This document shows, piece after piece, positions 23,287 to 35,900 of a stretch of DNA of 64,000 nucleotides. Numbering within the stretch: position 1 is the first letter of the stretch; every line of letters starts with the position of its first letter. The translations under genes were made by a program, and so were the position numbers. The DNA is from Brachypodius melanocephalos (taxonomy: Eukaryota; Chordata; Aves; Passeriformes; Pycnonotidae): contig VZSR01002395.1 of the NCBI GenBank assembly GCA_013398615.1, positions 117,287 to 181,286 on the forward strand, in the 5' to 3' direction. Under the pieces are notes generated by a model that worked only from the letters and a program-made list of their open reading frames with translations, did no database searches and was not told the DNA's origin.

Positions 23287-26276
23287 TGGTAAGAGACACT
23301 TCCCTCAGCTTGGAAGATCTTTCTTTTTAGTTGTCAATTCCTTCCTCTCACTGCTGTTATTCAAACAGAGGAAACTCAAATTTACAGTGCCTTTTTTTTT
23401 TTTTCTCTGTTAAAATTTGTGTGGGAAAGATGTGTTCTAGACTTTTTTAATATACAGGTTGCGATCTATGACCAAAATAAGTAAAGAAGATTGTTCAGCA
23501 AATGAGAAAGCTCCCTTCTGAACTAAGAAAGAAATTGGACTTCACTTGGCCCAGGACACAGATAAATAGTGGAAAATTAATTATAAAATTTCTCCTATCA
23601 ATTCAAGATGGGCTTTACCTGCTTTTTTTGTCTTCTTCTAGTGAATTGTCATGCTCTGCCACTTATTTCTCAGGTAATAAACAGTTATGAATTATTAGCT
23701 TATTTCCAATGGGAAAAAAATTTCCTATGGAAATGTTTTTGTTTGGTTACATTTTGCTTAGAATCTCATATGTTGCAGCTTCCACCTCACATAAACAAAC
23801 ACTGCTGCTTGGAAAATGACAAAATAAGGATGCTTTATGACTACTGGGCAGGGGTGAAATGTATAAAATGACATTCTGCATGACAGGGCCACTCTAACTT
23901 TGGCCCTCCACAATAGTATAAGCAAAATAGACTAAACAGAAAGCTACAATGAACCTTATGAGCATTTCAAACATCATGTCTGTGTTCTCATGGCTCATGC
24001 AAATAACCCTGTAAAGTCAGGTCATAATAAAAGAGAGACCTGACAACACTGACTTGCGTCATTTGAAGCTCAGAATGCTGTTTGCATATTGTTCTGTTTT
24101 TATAACTTGCTTTGTCTGCTATTGTAGCAAGATTTGTATTTTATAAGCCAACCTCTTTTTGACTCCTTTTACGTTCATTGAATAACCAGCACCACTCTCA
24201 GTTGTCATCTGGCTTAGTCTCTCTGTGGGTTGCTATGGAACATTTCAAATATTAGGGAACTGCGGAACTGCATAGCCCAAGGCTCTGTGTGGTTTCCAGT
24301 CACAGAGCAAAACAACTGGAAAAATGTGATCCCTGAACCCAAGAGCCTAAAACAGGCCTCAGAACACAACACATGGAATACATATTTTATGAAGCTTATG
24401 GCTTAAAATGGAATGAGGATGCTGTTTACCTGATGTGCCCGTTGACAGGTTCAGGTCAAGACCAAACATGTTTTCAGACTATTCTGCTACTTCTGCAAAT
24501 GTAATTTCTATGAATTTTTCTTTCTTGCTTTCACTGGCTCGTACTGATACCTGTTTCCTTTTTGCCTAACTTGTGTTATGCCTTGGATTCACAAAGAAGT
24601 AGGGATTTTTTTGCCTGATTTCTCAGTACTGTATATGCTGCTTGCATTTTCAAGGAAAAAAGTGAGGGCTGATGTGAAGACAAAGAAGCATAATTGCATA
24701 AAAACTGTATCTTTTTATGTATCACCTTGGACCTGTAGCTTATCTGGATTCTTGTCCCCTTTGACCATCAACTTTTTCTTTTCATTGTCTTCTTTCTATG
24801 AAGTATCTCTTCAGTGCTCAAGACCATTCAGCTCAGCCTCTGTCTCTGGCAGTGCTGTATGTAAATGTCAAAATGATGGCAGTGTTCAGAAGGGCTGTGG
24901 GGGAGGTAAGGCTGAGAGGGACTGAAACATTTTAGCTGATAAGAAAGAAAAAAGCAAAGGATTGAAAGAGTGAGAGGGCACTTTTCCCATACAATCTGCT
25001 ACTGTGCTGTGGAATGAGTCCCAACCCTGTACTTTCTCAAGGTAATTTAAAAAAAAAAAAAGGCTCTCACAATGATTTTCTCCCTAAATTTGATAGTACA
25101 GTTCAGCCTGAAGCTTCATGTTCTGTGAAAATAGCAGTGAAAGTTTAGTACTGTCCCAAATGGAAAACTTGCCAAGCACGTGTGAAGTGAGGTTTTAGAA
25201 TATATAAAAAACCTCTCAGTTTTAAACTCCTCAGTCTCCTGGGCAGGGCAGTGAGGTCTCACCCCTGTGCCCTGGCTCCAGGACTGGCATAGAAACCTCA
25301 GCCTGCAGAAAGCTGTTTGTTCCACAGTTCATGCCAGAGCTTTAAGGCATTCCTCTCATGCATGGTGCTGACACTCAGAAATACCTGGAGCAGCTGTGGC
25401 CACCAGAGCATCTGAGTTGCTCTCCCCAGGGGTTGACAAAAGGAAACCACTTCAGTCTGGGCAATGTTTATCAGTGTTTTTCAAGGGCAGATGATTTCAT
25501 TGCTACAGTGGCTGACAAGATGTGGTAGGGAGGGCATACCTGAGATTTAGGACAAACCCAGTGTCAGGGTTCTTTGGAATAAAGTTGAGGATCTGTCACA
25601 TAGACACAGCACCTGTCTAGCAGTGTCACATTCCCCTTCTTTACTTCCTTCCACATAAATGAGTCTGCCTGCCTTTGATGGGGTCTCTGCTGCATATTCG
25701 TTTATTGCAGAATATATTGCAGAGGCAGATGAGGAAGCTTTATGCAGCATTCACAGAACTGTAGGATGCCCTATGAGTACAAATAACTGACTGTTGTGAG
25801 CTTACCCTGACAGTGAAACGAACTGATCTTATGTCAAAGGCAGATAAAAGGATCTCTAAGAAATCTGTGATACTGCAGGAGTAGCATTAGGAAGTTTATT
25901 CATCTTTCTTAGTAGAAAGACTTGGAGTTTTCTAGTGTATGTAATTAAAAAGCTCTAATTTAAAACCAACACTTGAGTTGCACCTGTATTAATGAGAAAA
26001 CTCTCTCCACATAAATTGAAATAAATTTTCTGGTTTATTATCAAAAGTCCGTCTCGGTAATTCCCTAATCACTGTTGAACCTGCCTAATGGTGGATTTTT
26101 TTTCTTAAACATGAGCCATTTGGAGTAAATACCATGCAAGAGTTCTTATTTTAACATGCTATCCAGCCTGTTTGCTAAGGGTGTAACTTTTCTAACAGAG
26201 AGTTCTGGTTAGTTGTTGGCTATTCATATAGAGGTATATTCTACAAAATAGAGAATTTTTTTCTGAAGTTTTACTC

Positions 26277-26314
26277 AAAAAAAAAAAAAAAGAAAAAAAA
26301 AAAGAAGAAAAAAG
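26277..26314 (+). repeat. A-rich tract with G interruptions
   Basis: Runs of 11-16 A residues broken by single G residues. No retrocopy with recognisable coding content was seen directly upstream. Confidence 0.7.
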
Positions 26315-29300
26315 ACCCCAGCACTAGCAAAATTACAGCAAAGAAGTTCGAATGCTAAGTTCTGGAGTGTATTAATCTTAAGTCCCAACATGTATACCAG
26401 TCTACATTTGCAATGCAAAATGTGCTCTGTGTATTCCTGGGACAATCGTTGAGTGTAACACAGGACACGCCTGGTGCCACTGGTACGGGTCTAAAAAAAC
26501 CCAGCAAAGCAAACAAACAAAAACTGGTAGATGATGCTATATTCTTTGGGCCTTGGGCCTGCAAAAGCTGAACCCATGTGCTTTTCCATAGAGTTTCTCT
26601 TTAAATTGTAATCTCTTTGAAGTTTTGTGAAGAAACAAGTATCCAAAAGTGGAGAGTCTTACACAAACTGCCTTGCGAAGCTGCCTGAATACCAAAGCAC
26701 ATTAAAGACATTTGCAGTTGGTGACAAAGTGGCCTTGTGCTGACAGGAAGGAAGAAAGAAGACAAGCTTGCTCCCTCAAAATAATTAAATGATCAGAAAC
26801 TTGTATATGTTGAATTCAAATCCATTTTGTCTGCTTTTATTTGTAAGCTGAGGTTTCCTGCTCTCTGCTGACCTCAGTTTCCATGCCAGAGAACACACTG
26901 CATGTGTGATGCTGCAGAATTAGATTGGCAAATATGAAACCTTGAGCTTCAGAGGGGCTTAATCAGTGTGCTGGTCACACATCAGCATTTTTTACTGATA
27001 CAACAGCGAGAACAGGATGTGACAGAGAACAGAACATGACAGAGAAGGAGAAGGAAACAGATCAACTGTTGGGTACAAAAATAGCTGAGAAGTGGTGTTG
27101 AAGTGATTGGAAGACAGAGTGTGGGATTTTTGGTGTTGAAGCATGTGTAAAACAAAGTTTCATTGCATTCATTGCAAAGTTTGTTAAACAAGTTTCATTG
27201 CAGCAGTGTCAGAGGTCCCAGAGTTCTGGGCCGAAACTTGAGCAAGTTGGGTCTAATTCCTGTGCTTGCCATGGATTTCCTGTGTGAGTCAGAGCAAAAC
27301 TTGCTCTTGCTGGGTTCACATCAGTCACTGGGGCAGGTGTCTGCTCCCACATGAGGCAAAGCAGCGTGTCTGGAAAGTCAGGGCAGCACTGGTGAGTGTG
27401 ACCCAGCACCCTGGCAGCCCTGCAGCCTCCTGAAGTGCTGAATGAGGATCCTGTGCTACTTGAGGGGGTGTCAGTGTCAATACATCCCTCTGTGGGCCAC
27501 GGAATGGAGCCCTCTGTCTCTGTTTGGCACCTGTAAAAGGAGGGAAAGAGTGGTTGTGTCTTGTTCCATTTAATTTCTGTCCTCCCTACTGAATTTATAT
27601 ATTAAGTTTTCCAGAGGCTGTAGAAGATATAAAGGGACTGTATGACCTGAATATTTCAGCAGTCTTTTCCTGAGCATCCACAAAAGTAATTGAGTCTCTT
27701 AAGTAATAGCAGAGAGAGAAAAAACCCAACACTGTCATTTTTAGTAGAGGTATGAAAAACAGAGCAGTGGTGTTGTATTGAGGAAAAATTAAATTTAGAG
27801 TAGCAGGGTGTAAGCATGGGTTGTCACTTTTTTCACTTACAGGGGAGAGGATTTTAAGCTCTTCAACAATTATCAAATTTTATTGGTAGCATAAAAAGGA
27901 ACCAATTTTTTTCTCTGACTTAGCAGGTAACAATTTGCCATCCTTGGCAAGTACAGAGAGAGGTTTGGCCCTGTTTCCACACACCTTAGACACTGGAGGG
28001 CTCCATTTACAAGCATGGAATGTTTCTCCTGTGAACCATGGAGGAACTTGTCTTCCCACCTTGTGTCTGGGAAGAGACACAGCCCTGGATCCTATACACC
28101 ACTGCAAGGAAGGCAGGACCTGGCATCATCTGTATACAGGAATAAGAAGCTAGAAAGTACTTACACCTGTACTCACTGTCCATAAGCAAAGGGTCAAGAA
28201 CAGAAATTGGAGGAAAAGGATTTGTGTGGGATTTAGCAGATGTGCTGTAGAACAATAGAGATCCAACAAAAACTTGTTGAGGAGAAAGTGTAAAATGAAC
28301 CTTGGCATACTTTCATGTAAGCAAAGACCAGTTTTGGGTTTTACTATCAGAATATTTGGATGTCTGTGTTTCACACAACCCCCAGGCTCTGAGCTGATTT
28401 TGTTCAGGAGTAGATGTCTAGCCTGGGACAGGAATGCTGAGCTCAAAAGTCTATTAATTCAACTTAATTAATCTGTGGATGTGAAGTGAATTAATAAGTT
28501 TTATGATGTTGTCAAAGGTATTGGGTTTGAGTGGATTTTTTGAAGTGGTTTGCTCAGAATATGAAGAGCCAGAGCACACAGACAGACCCCCCCATCACAG
28601 CTCACAATACACTCCTGTACCTGACTTTTGGGAGTACCTTCTAAAGTGTGTTTTCTCTCTTTGCTTTATTGCTCCTTAGATAATTAAAACCACAAAAGTA
28701 CTATTTTTTTTCCTTTCTTGTTTCCTTTTCTAACTTTTAGATACATACAACATGACTACAGCTGTCGCATTCCTTAATTTACACCCTCTCCTGCCTTATT
28801 TAAGAGTGGAATGTGGGGGGCCTGTGCTTCCCCCATGATGTTGCCAGGTCCCATCAGTAAAGCAGAATGTCAGGGATCTCCTGGAGCTCTTCTGCCTGCA
28901 GAGCCTTTTTAATAAATCTCACCACGAGGTTATAAACATCGAGTGCAATGAGTAAGAGCAGTCCCTGGCTGATTAGTCAGCCTTTTAAAACGAAAGCAGA
29001 CAGCTTCCACCCAGCCCCATTTCAGGGGACAGGAAAAAGGAAATTGAGGACCAGAAGTCTGAGGCTGTGCATTGGAGGCACACGTCCCACAGAACCACAG
29101 ACCCAGGCTGCTCTTACGCACTGTCTCCTCATATGACCAAACCAGGGTTGACTTATCCAAACTGTTTATTTGTCTAACTGAATGCATCAAAGGAATCCAT
29201 TTGTTTATTAAATCAATATTTATAAACCCCTCCCCTTTACATGAATATAGTGACAGCACATGTCCACACCACTTAATAGACCTTCATAGGACCAAAATAT

Positions 29301-29878
29301 GTAATCTTTTCTTCAATTACACTATAAGTCATTTTCCAAAGGGAAAAAAAGATATTCTTAAGTTTATTAATAGTGTGGTAGACTGTAGTTCATGTTAGCT
29401 ACTAAACCAATAAGAGTGTGTGTTTTCAGTATGTGTAATTCAATTTTTAATGGCTGACTGTAACAAATATTACAGTGGTTAATCCTGAGAAAAAGGCTTC
29501 TAACATATCTTAAAGGCCTGGTCAAATGAATTTCTACCTCACTTATTCTAGTATTTGGATCTGAGGATGAAGTAGATGTTAAGCCTGACACTGAAAGAAA
29601 GAACTTTAATATATTTAAATGGCATTTCTTTAAAAATGCACCAATTACAATTTTATGACTATGAGCCCAAGCTCAATCATGTAATTGTGATTCATGGACA
29701 CAGAAGACAATTTATCAAAGAAAGTAGGGCTGATCAATTTTTGATTTAAACTTCTGTGATTCTAATGTATGTGACATTTAGTTGTGCAGTGAGATGCAAC
29801 TCGTGTCTGTTTAGACCGTGGAGAGGATTAGGAGGGTTAGGTTTGTTTGGTTTCGTTTTTTACCTGGCTAATATTTGC

Positions 29879-29879
<1 letters not shown>

Positions 29880-29920
<41 letters not shown>
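29880..29920 (+). repeat. 41-base uninterrupted poly-A run
   Basis: A pure A homopolymer, far longer than the others in the window. Upstream DNA has no recognised retrogene or SINE. Short flanks form an inverted pair (ATTAGGAGGG before, TCCTCCTAAT after). The length may be inexact because homopolymers of this size are hard to sequence. Confidence 0.85.
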
Positions 29921-29924
<4 letters not shown>

Positions 29925-32900
29925 TCCTAATACAACTCATGTGGGAAAAATGTTTTGGAAAATAAAATAAAGCAATTTAATAAAAATACTCGAAGAAAAT
30001 CTGTAGACAAAGGGGATTTTACTCCTATGACAAAATGAAGCAAATATTTGCCACTGCCCCAGCAAGGCTTCCATCTACAGAGCCCCATCTACTTCCACCT
30101 ACACTTTTTTTTCTGGAAAAAGTGAGATCTTTTGGAGAATATATAAGACTATAAAAGGAAATGTTTTAGATAGATCAATACATTTTGAGTGTCCACACAA
30201 ATCAATAATTTCAAGAAAAAGATAATTAGACCAAAACAGTGCAGAATCAGTTCTTGGACGTTGAAAGCTAATGCCTCCCTCCTGAGTTTCTCATGTCTCC
30301 CTCCCCACTGAAGTACGGAAAATACTTCTATATAAAAAAATACATATTCACCAAGTCACAGAGGCATCGGAATTTCTCTGCTTTCCCTTTCTGTAATGTT
30401 TGCCATGCACCAAATCCCAGGGAAGGGAATAAAGCATTTCCTGTGGGCAGACTTACAGAAGTACCCTTAAAGTATTGTGAAACATCTACCACTGGTAATA
30501 CCAGTGGCTGAGAAAAGAGAAAAGGTGCTCAGCACACTAAACTGATACAGGCTTTAGTCTTTTGAATATGTGCAGACACAATCAGGTTTATTAAATTTTG
30601 CCTTGGACAAGACTACATAAAGGTTTAAAGGAAATGGTAGTCATTATTGATATTTGTGGCTTGGGTTTTTTAAAATTATTTTTTAATTAGATACAACAGG
30701 GACAAGACTGTCCTGTTTCAGAGAGCTATTATTCTAATTGTAAGTGAACTTGTAAAATTTAGATGCATTCGTATGCATTCCCTTCCATTTTAAATGCACC
30801 ATAACCTGGTCATCTTTCTCTACTTTTATCTTAATGCCATAGTTAAATTTCACAGTTTTGATAATAAGGGCAAGATAAGATGAAGTCTCTAAGAAATAAA
30901 ATCCCCTGGTTCTATGTCTGTAGTTGTTCATCCCTCAGACCTTCAGCTTCACTAGAATCTGCAAAAATGTAACTCGAGGAATGCTCCCTAACTAAAGCCA
31001 TTAATCATTGGCATGATTTTCATGTTCTTACAAATCCTGTTGACAGTGAAACAATACAACTGCCAGAAGCTTAAGACTGTTTCTGGCTGTTAATAGCAAC
31101 CAGTGTGTATCATAGAATAAATGTCCAACAGCCAGGGTGTTCTGTGTTCTCTCTTCTTGAGCATTATTTGATTAATGTTGGTACACTCAGCCTGCATGAA
31201 GGAACAATTACTGAGGGGAAAACAGATGACAGGCACAATGCTGCAATTTAATGTACCTTGTGAATAGCAATAAACCAGCAACTGGTTCTGCTGATTCTGA
31301 TGTCCATGTGAGGGGTTCTGAGGATCATGGATTTTATAGTAGACTCTGCAGTGAGTCTAGATGTCACATCACAGAAGCGTTGGGAAGATTAAAGGGCTAA
31401 AAAATACCTGTAAAATAAATTCATATAGTAGATTCAAAAGTTTTTAAACCCCTAAAAGACCTAGATTACTTAGTTTGATATGCTGCAAAATAAAAGCTTT
31501 ACAACTGTGTGCAAGTCAAACATCCTTTAGAATGCTATCCAATTTGGATTTAGAGCTTAGTACCAGTCTATTTTGTCTTAACATGGTCTTGTCATTAAAC
31601 AGTGTCTCATTCTAGTCTAAACTGGACTTGCTTTTGTATTTCTATTTCTGTTATAGACTTTGATGATGTTGTTGATCTGTTCCATGACAAATTAAATAGA
31701 TTTAATTTCTTTGTTTCTTTATTGGTAAGGAGGTTACTGGGCCCCAATTCTGGTTCTTTTTGTAAGCCTTTTAAATTTGGAAGTGATGGTTTTAACACAT
31801 GGAGACCAAAACTAAGTATGGGATGGTATTTATGTCCCACCTGATATGCAAGGATGTTAATGCCTCTTTGTATGAATAATCAAAGTACAAAACTGGACTC
31901 CCTAATCACATTTGGAATGCACATGCACATGTTGTCTTGCATTTGGGGATGGTCTCATTCATTTTTCCAAATTTGAGATTATTGCAAAGTAGTTCATGTT
32001 TTTGGAAAACATTTTTAACAAAGTAAAAATATCTTATTGGGAGTGTTTCAAAAAGGACACTCCTTGTTTGCCAAGAATGAAAAGAAGAATTCTTGATTTT
32101 CCCGTGTCTTTGAAGAAGAAATCTCTTGTCCTGATTTTTACAGACACAATAGTGGAGGTTTTTGTTAATTTGTGATGGGGCACTATGTAAATGTTGTCAT
32201 TCCTTGGTGATAAAGTGTCATTAAGTCTTGTGGAATATGAAGTCATGGAAGAGGACAGCTGTGATCAGAAAGTACTGCATGCATTTCAAAATTTCTTCCT
32301 TATTCCAAGAGCCAGAAAGTGTGGGGCAGCTGCCTAAAATAAAGGTGCATACTGTCACTGCAGGTGCCCTAAAATTTTGAAAGTACAGCTGTGACACAGA
32401 ACTTCCAGTTCCTGCCCTTCTAAAATAGCAACCAAGGCAAGTAGGAACTCATTCAGAATGTAAAATAGCACTAAATAGCTTTATTAAATAAAAATTACAT
32501 CTCCTCCTGGATACTTTTGGTGAACTAAAATAGGGTGTTGTGTTTCTAATCCTAGACTAAGCCTTGTGATCTGTACTCCAGATGTTTTCTGTTGTTATCC
32601 CACAGTTCTGGCTGAAGTTGAGCCTGGTGCTTGAAGGCAAATAGGATTAAGAACTGAGGCTTTCAGTGTGCAGATGATGTAGTAGCTGTGCCAAGTGGAC
32701 AGCTCAGTCATTTCTCAAGAGATTTTTGCTCCTGGAGCACATTTATGTGCAGTCTTAACTTGTTCTCTTTGGAAGCATTTGCCCAAGGATATGTAAGCAC
32801 TGACCAGTCTCCCAGAGCAGAGAAGCAAATCAGTCTTTCTGCATGTATAAAGCCTTGCTGTCCTCTGCTGGTAACTAGTACAAACTTTAAATTTTTGAAA

Positions 32901-35900
32901 AAAACCTCTGCTGGTAACTAATACAAACTTTAAATCTTTGAAAAAAACCTTTGGGCTTGTCTGAACCCACTTTTCTGCAAACTACTGTTCTTTGTGTCCC
33001 TTTAAACCTTGGTAAACTCGGTGATTGTTTTATTTTTGTGCCTGTGCTTGGGTGACTTGGGTGTGTCTGTGACCCCCCTGCTGCCAGAGGTCTGCATGCA
33101 GAAGGTGTGGAACAGAAGGGCTGTGGGTGCAAGGAATGGAACCTTGAGTAAGGGTGAGGTTGTGGGTGGAAGCAGGGTGAGATTTCATCATGCTAAGAAT
33201 AGAAGACACGAGTTTCCACAGAGGAAAGAGGCTGCCCTGGTCTCTCACAACAGCTTGTTAAAAAGGGTGTTGCAAATGCTGTAGTTCGAGATTTACTCCT
33301 GGATTGGGAAGGAGTAAAGCAAAGGGGATTGTACCCTAGCCTGGGCCAGGATGGGCAGGTCAGGAATAGTGAGGAGGGGGACACTCCAGGATGACTCAGG
33401 CATGCAGAACATCAGCAGAGACTTTCCATGCAAGTCACCACCTTCTTTCTCTTTCTCTGAGATGGCGCTTAACCCTCTGGTTGTGGAAATACCACGAGTA
33501 TACATCTATATATAGATGAAGAGGCTCAAGTGTGGGCAGAGTGCTCTCTCCATCACCCTCCCCCAAGGCAGACAAAAGCACATGAGGCCACAAGTCCACC
33601 CCCAGGCTGAGTAACATTCAGCCTCTGTGGGCAGAGACAGGCGTGGGTTCACATCACCAGGACCTCAAAAACCAAAGTGCTCCAAAGCGAGGAAAAAGGC
33701 AGGAGGGAGCAATGGAAAGTTGGGGAACAAAGGGTTTGGTGTAAAAAAAAATCCCCAAAACAGAACTGAAATTGTGTTCACAGAGTAACCCACACCAGTC
33801 AGACAGACACTCCTTAGTCACAAGATAAGCAGTGGCTGGAGTGAGGGAGAATTGTGATAGCTGTCCTGGGCTCTTTTGCACCTCCCTGCATCCCAACTTA
33901 GCTTGTAAATCACTGGTAATTTCCAAATGAGTGAGGAAATATTGCTGTCATGAAGAAAATAGTTTTTATTTCTGTTCTTTCCTCTCCAACCTTATCCTGA
34001 GAAAATCTCATGACAGCCCTTTTGAAACAAACCTTTGGTTTGTTGTTTTTTTTAGGCAGTTGGGGGGTTCACTCATCGTTTTCCCATCAAAAAGCTTTTG
34101 TTTAAAAATCCTGGCCTTGACATAAGGAAGGATTTTTTTCAGGCTGTTCATTCATATTGCAGGGTCTGAACTTCTAAGGGTCTTGCTGACGAATGAGACA
34201 GTGACAAATAAATTGAGAGCAAAAAGTGTTCTCTATTACAGCAATATCTGATGAAAGCCTCCTCCAGCTCTACGTCCCTGCCACCTTTCTATGCCCCACT
34301 TTGCAGATTGTTTGTGCATGGAGTTTTACAGCTTCCTTATCCAACCTACCAAGACAGTATTCAGCCCAGTCCGTAGCCTGGAAAAAAAAACCAACCAAAA
34401 ATGCTGTATTTTCTCAAAGTCTTCTCTCTCTTCCTCAGGCTTTTATACAGTGAGGACTTGATTTTCTGCTCAGCAGCGGGGAGGTGAGCACATGTTTAAA
34501 CACTTTCTGAATTGGCCTTCTTTCCTAAGGAGAGGACATGTGACATGGTCTGTTGCAAGCACAGAGTGATAAATGGGTGCTTAGTGTGTAGAGGTTAAAG
34601 AAACTGTTTAAGAACCTTCGTGTAATTAGCTCGATATATCTTCCCTTTCTGCTGCCTCTCTTGCCATGAGTTACGAGTTATTTAGTATAGCATCAAGGCA
34701 CAGGCTTCTAGCACCCATAAATAATGGACATTTGGGGAGATTATTTGACAGGTCACAATCAACATTGCCTTATAGAGTACACAGGAGAGTTTGGACAGCA
34801 CGTGTCCCAGGTGCATTAGTGCCTACTTAGTGGAAAAATGTTTTACTGTTGTAACAGGCTGGGACACTGTGGTTGCATGGTGCTGTAAGCCTTTAAAGGA
34901 CAGCTTTTAAAACTGAAAGAAATAGTCAAAAGTACACATTATTCTGGCAGGAGCCAGTATCCATCTGGGTGCTTCAGGTGAAAGGGGGTTTACTTCTCTA
35001 ATGGCCACCTTGGCCCTCTTTTGTGATCTCTTTAAATCTGAGGTAGAGAGGTAACACAGGCATGGGGTTGGAGAGATTAGAAACTGTGACTGGAAGGTAC
35101 CTACGCAGAGAATGTTCTTGAGAGGGTGTAAAAGCTTCTGTTCACCTCTTCTTTGCTTTGTATTTTAGCTTCATGCTGTACCCAAACTCATAATCGTTTT
35201 GCATTTTCATATTTCATTGCTAACCTTAATTAATAGCTGCAATGCACAATCCCAATGCAGGTTCAGCGGAGAACTGAAGAGCAGGATGCTGGAGAACCAG
35301 CCCTCACAGAGACAAATGCCTTTGCTTCGAATTTGGTCATTCATGCCTGATTTCTCTGCCAGTTTTAGTCTTTTTTACACTAAACTGATGCTCAGTGTTA
35401 TGAATGAAACAGAAGCACACCTGAGTTTAAACTGGGATATGGCAAGCCGCTTCATATTTGAAGCATTAATTTGAAAAGACACAGAGCTCCCTTGTACACA
35501 TAATAAACAACCTGTGAACTCCTGTTTTCAAATACAAGACATTTTCCTTCCTGCTCTGTGTTTTCAAATTAGTCAAAGCTGTAAGAGATGAATTTGTCCC
35601 TAAACTTCAGTACATTGAGACAGTCTTCAACCAAAGCACAAAGTGTAAACAGATGGTTCGTCTTGTTTAAGGGAAGAAGTCTCATTTCCTGCAGTGATGT
35701 GTAAAAGAAGGCTGAAGATGGCTGTGGGAGGGGCAACCCAAAAGGTCCTGGAAACAGTATTGTTTGTTATACTTTGGAGTCTCTAAAAGGATTCAAAAGC
35801 AGGAGAGTACAGAGGAGCTAATTAACTGCTGGCCCAGCCAGGCCAGCTAAAATAAATGCTTTTTCAGTCTGGTGCCTCCAGTTCGCTTAGCAGTATCTGC

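Larger units (their letters stand above)
21366..29879. other. gene-free stretch with minor repeats
   Basis: No gene recognised. A 27-bp tandem duplication lies at 23234-23286, a poly-A run at 25049-25061, and an A-rich tract at 26277-26314. The longest frames (for example 24578-24925 plus) show no domain, splice signals or family likeness. Confidence 0.45.
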
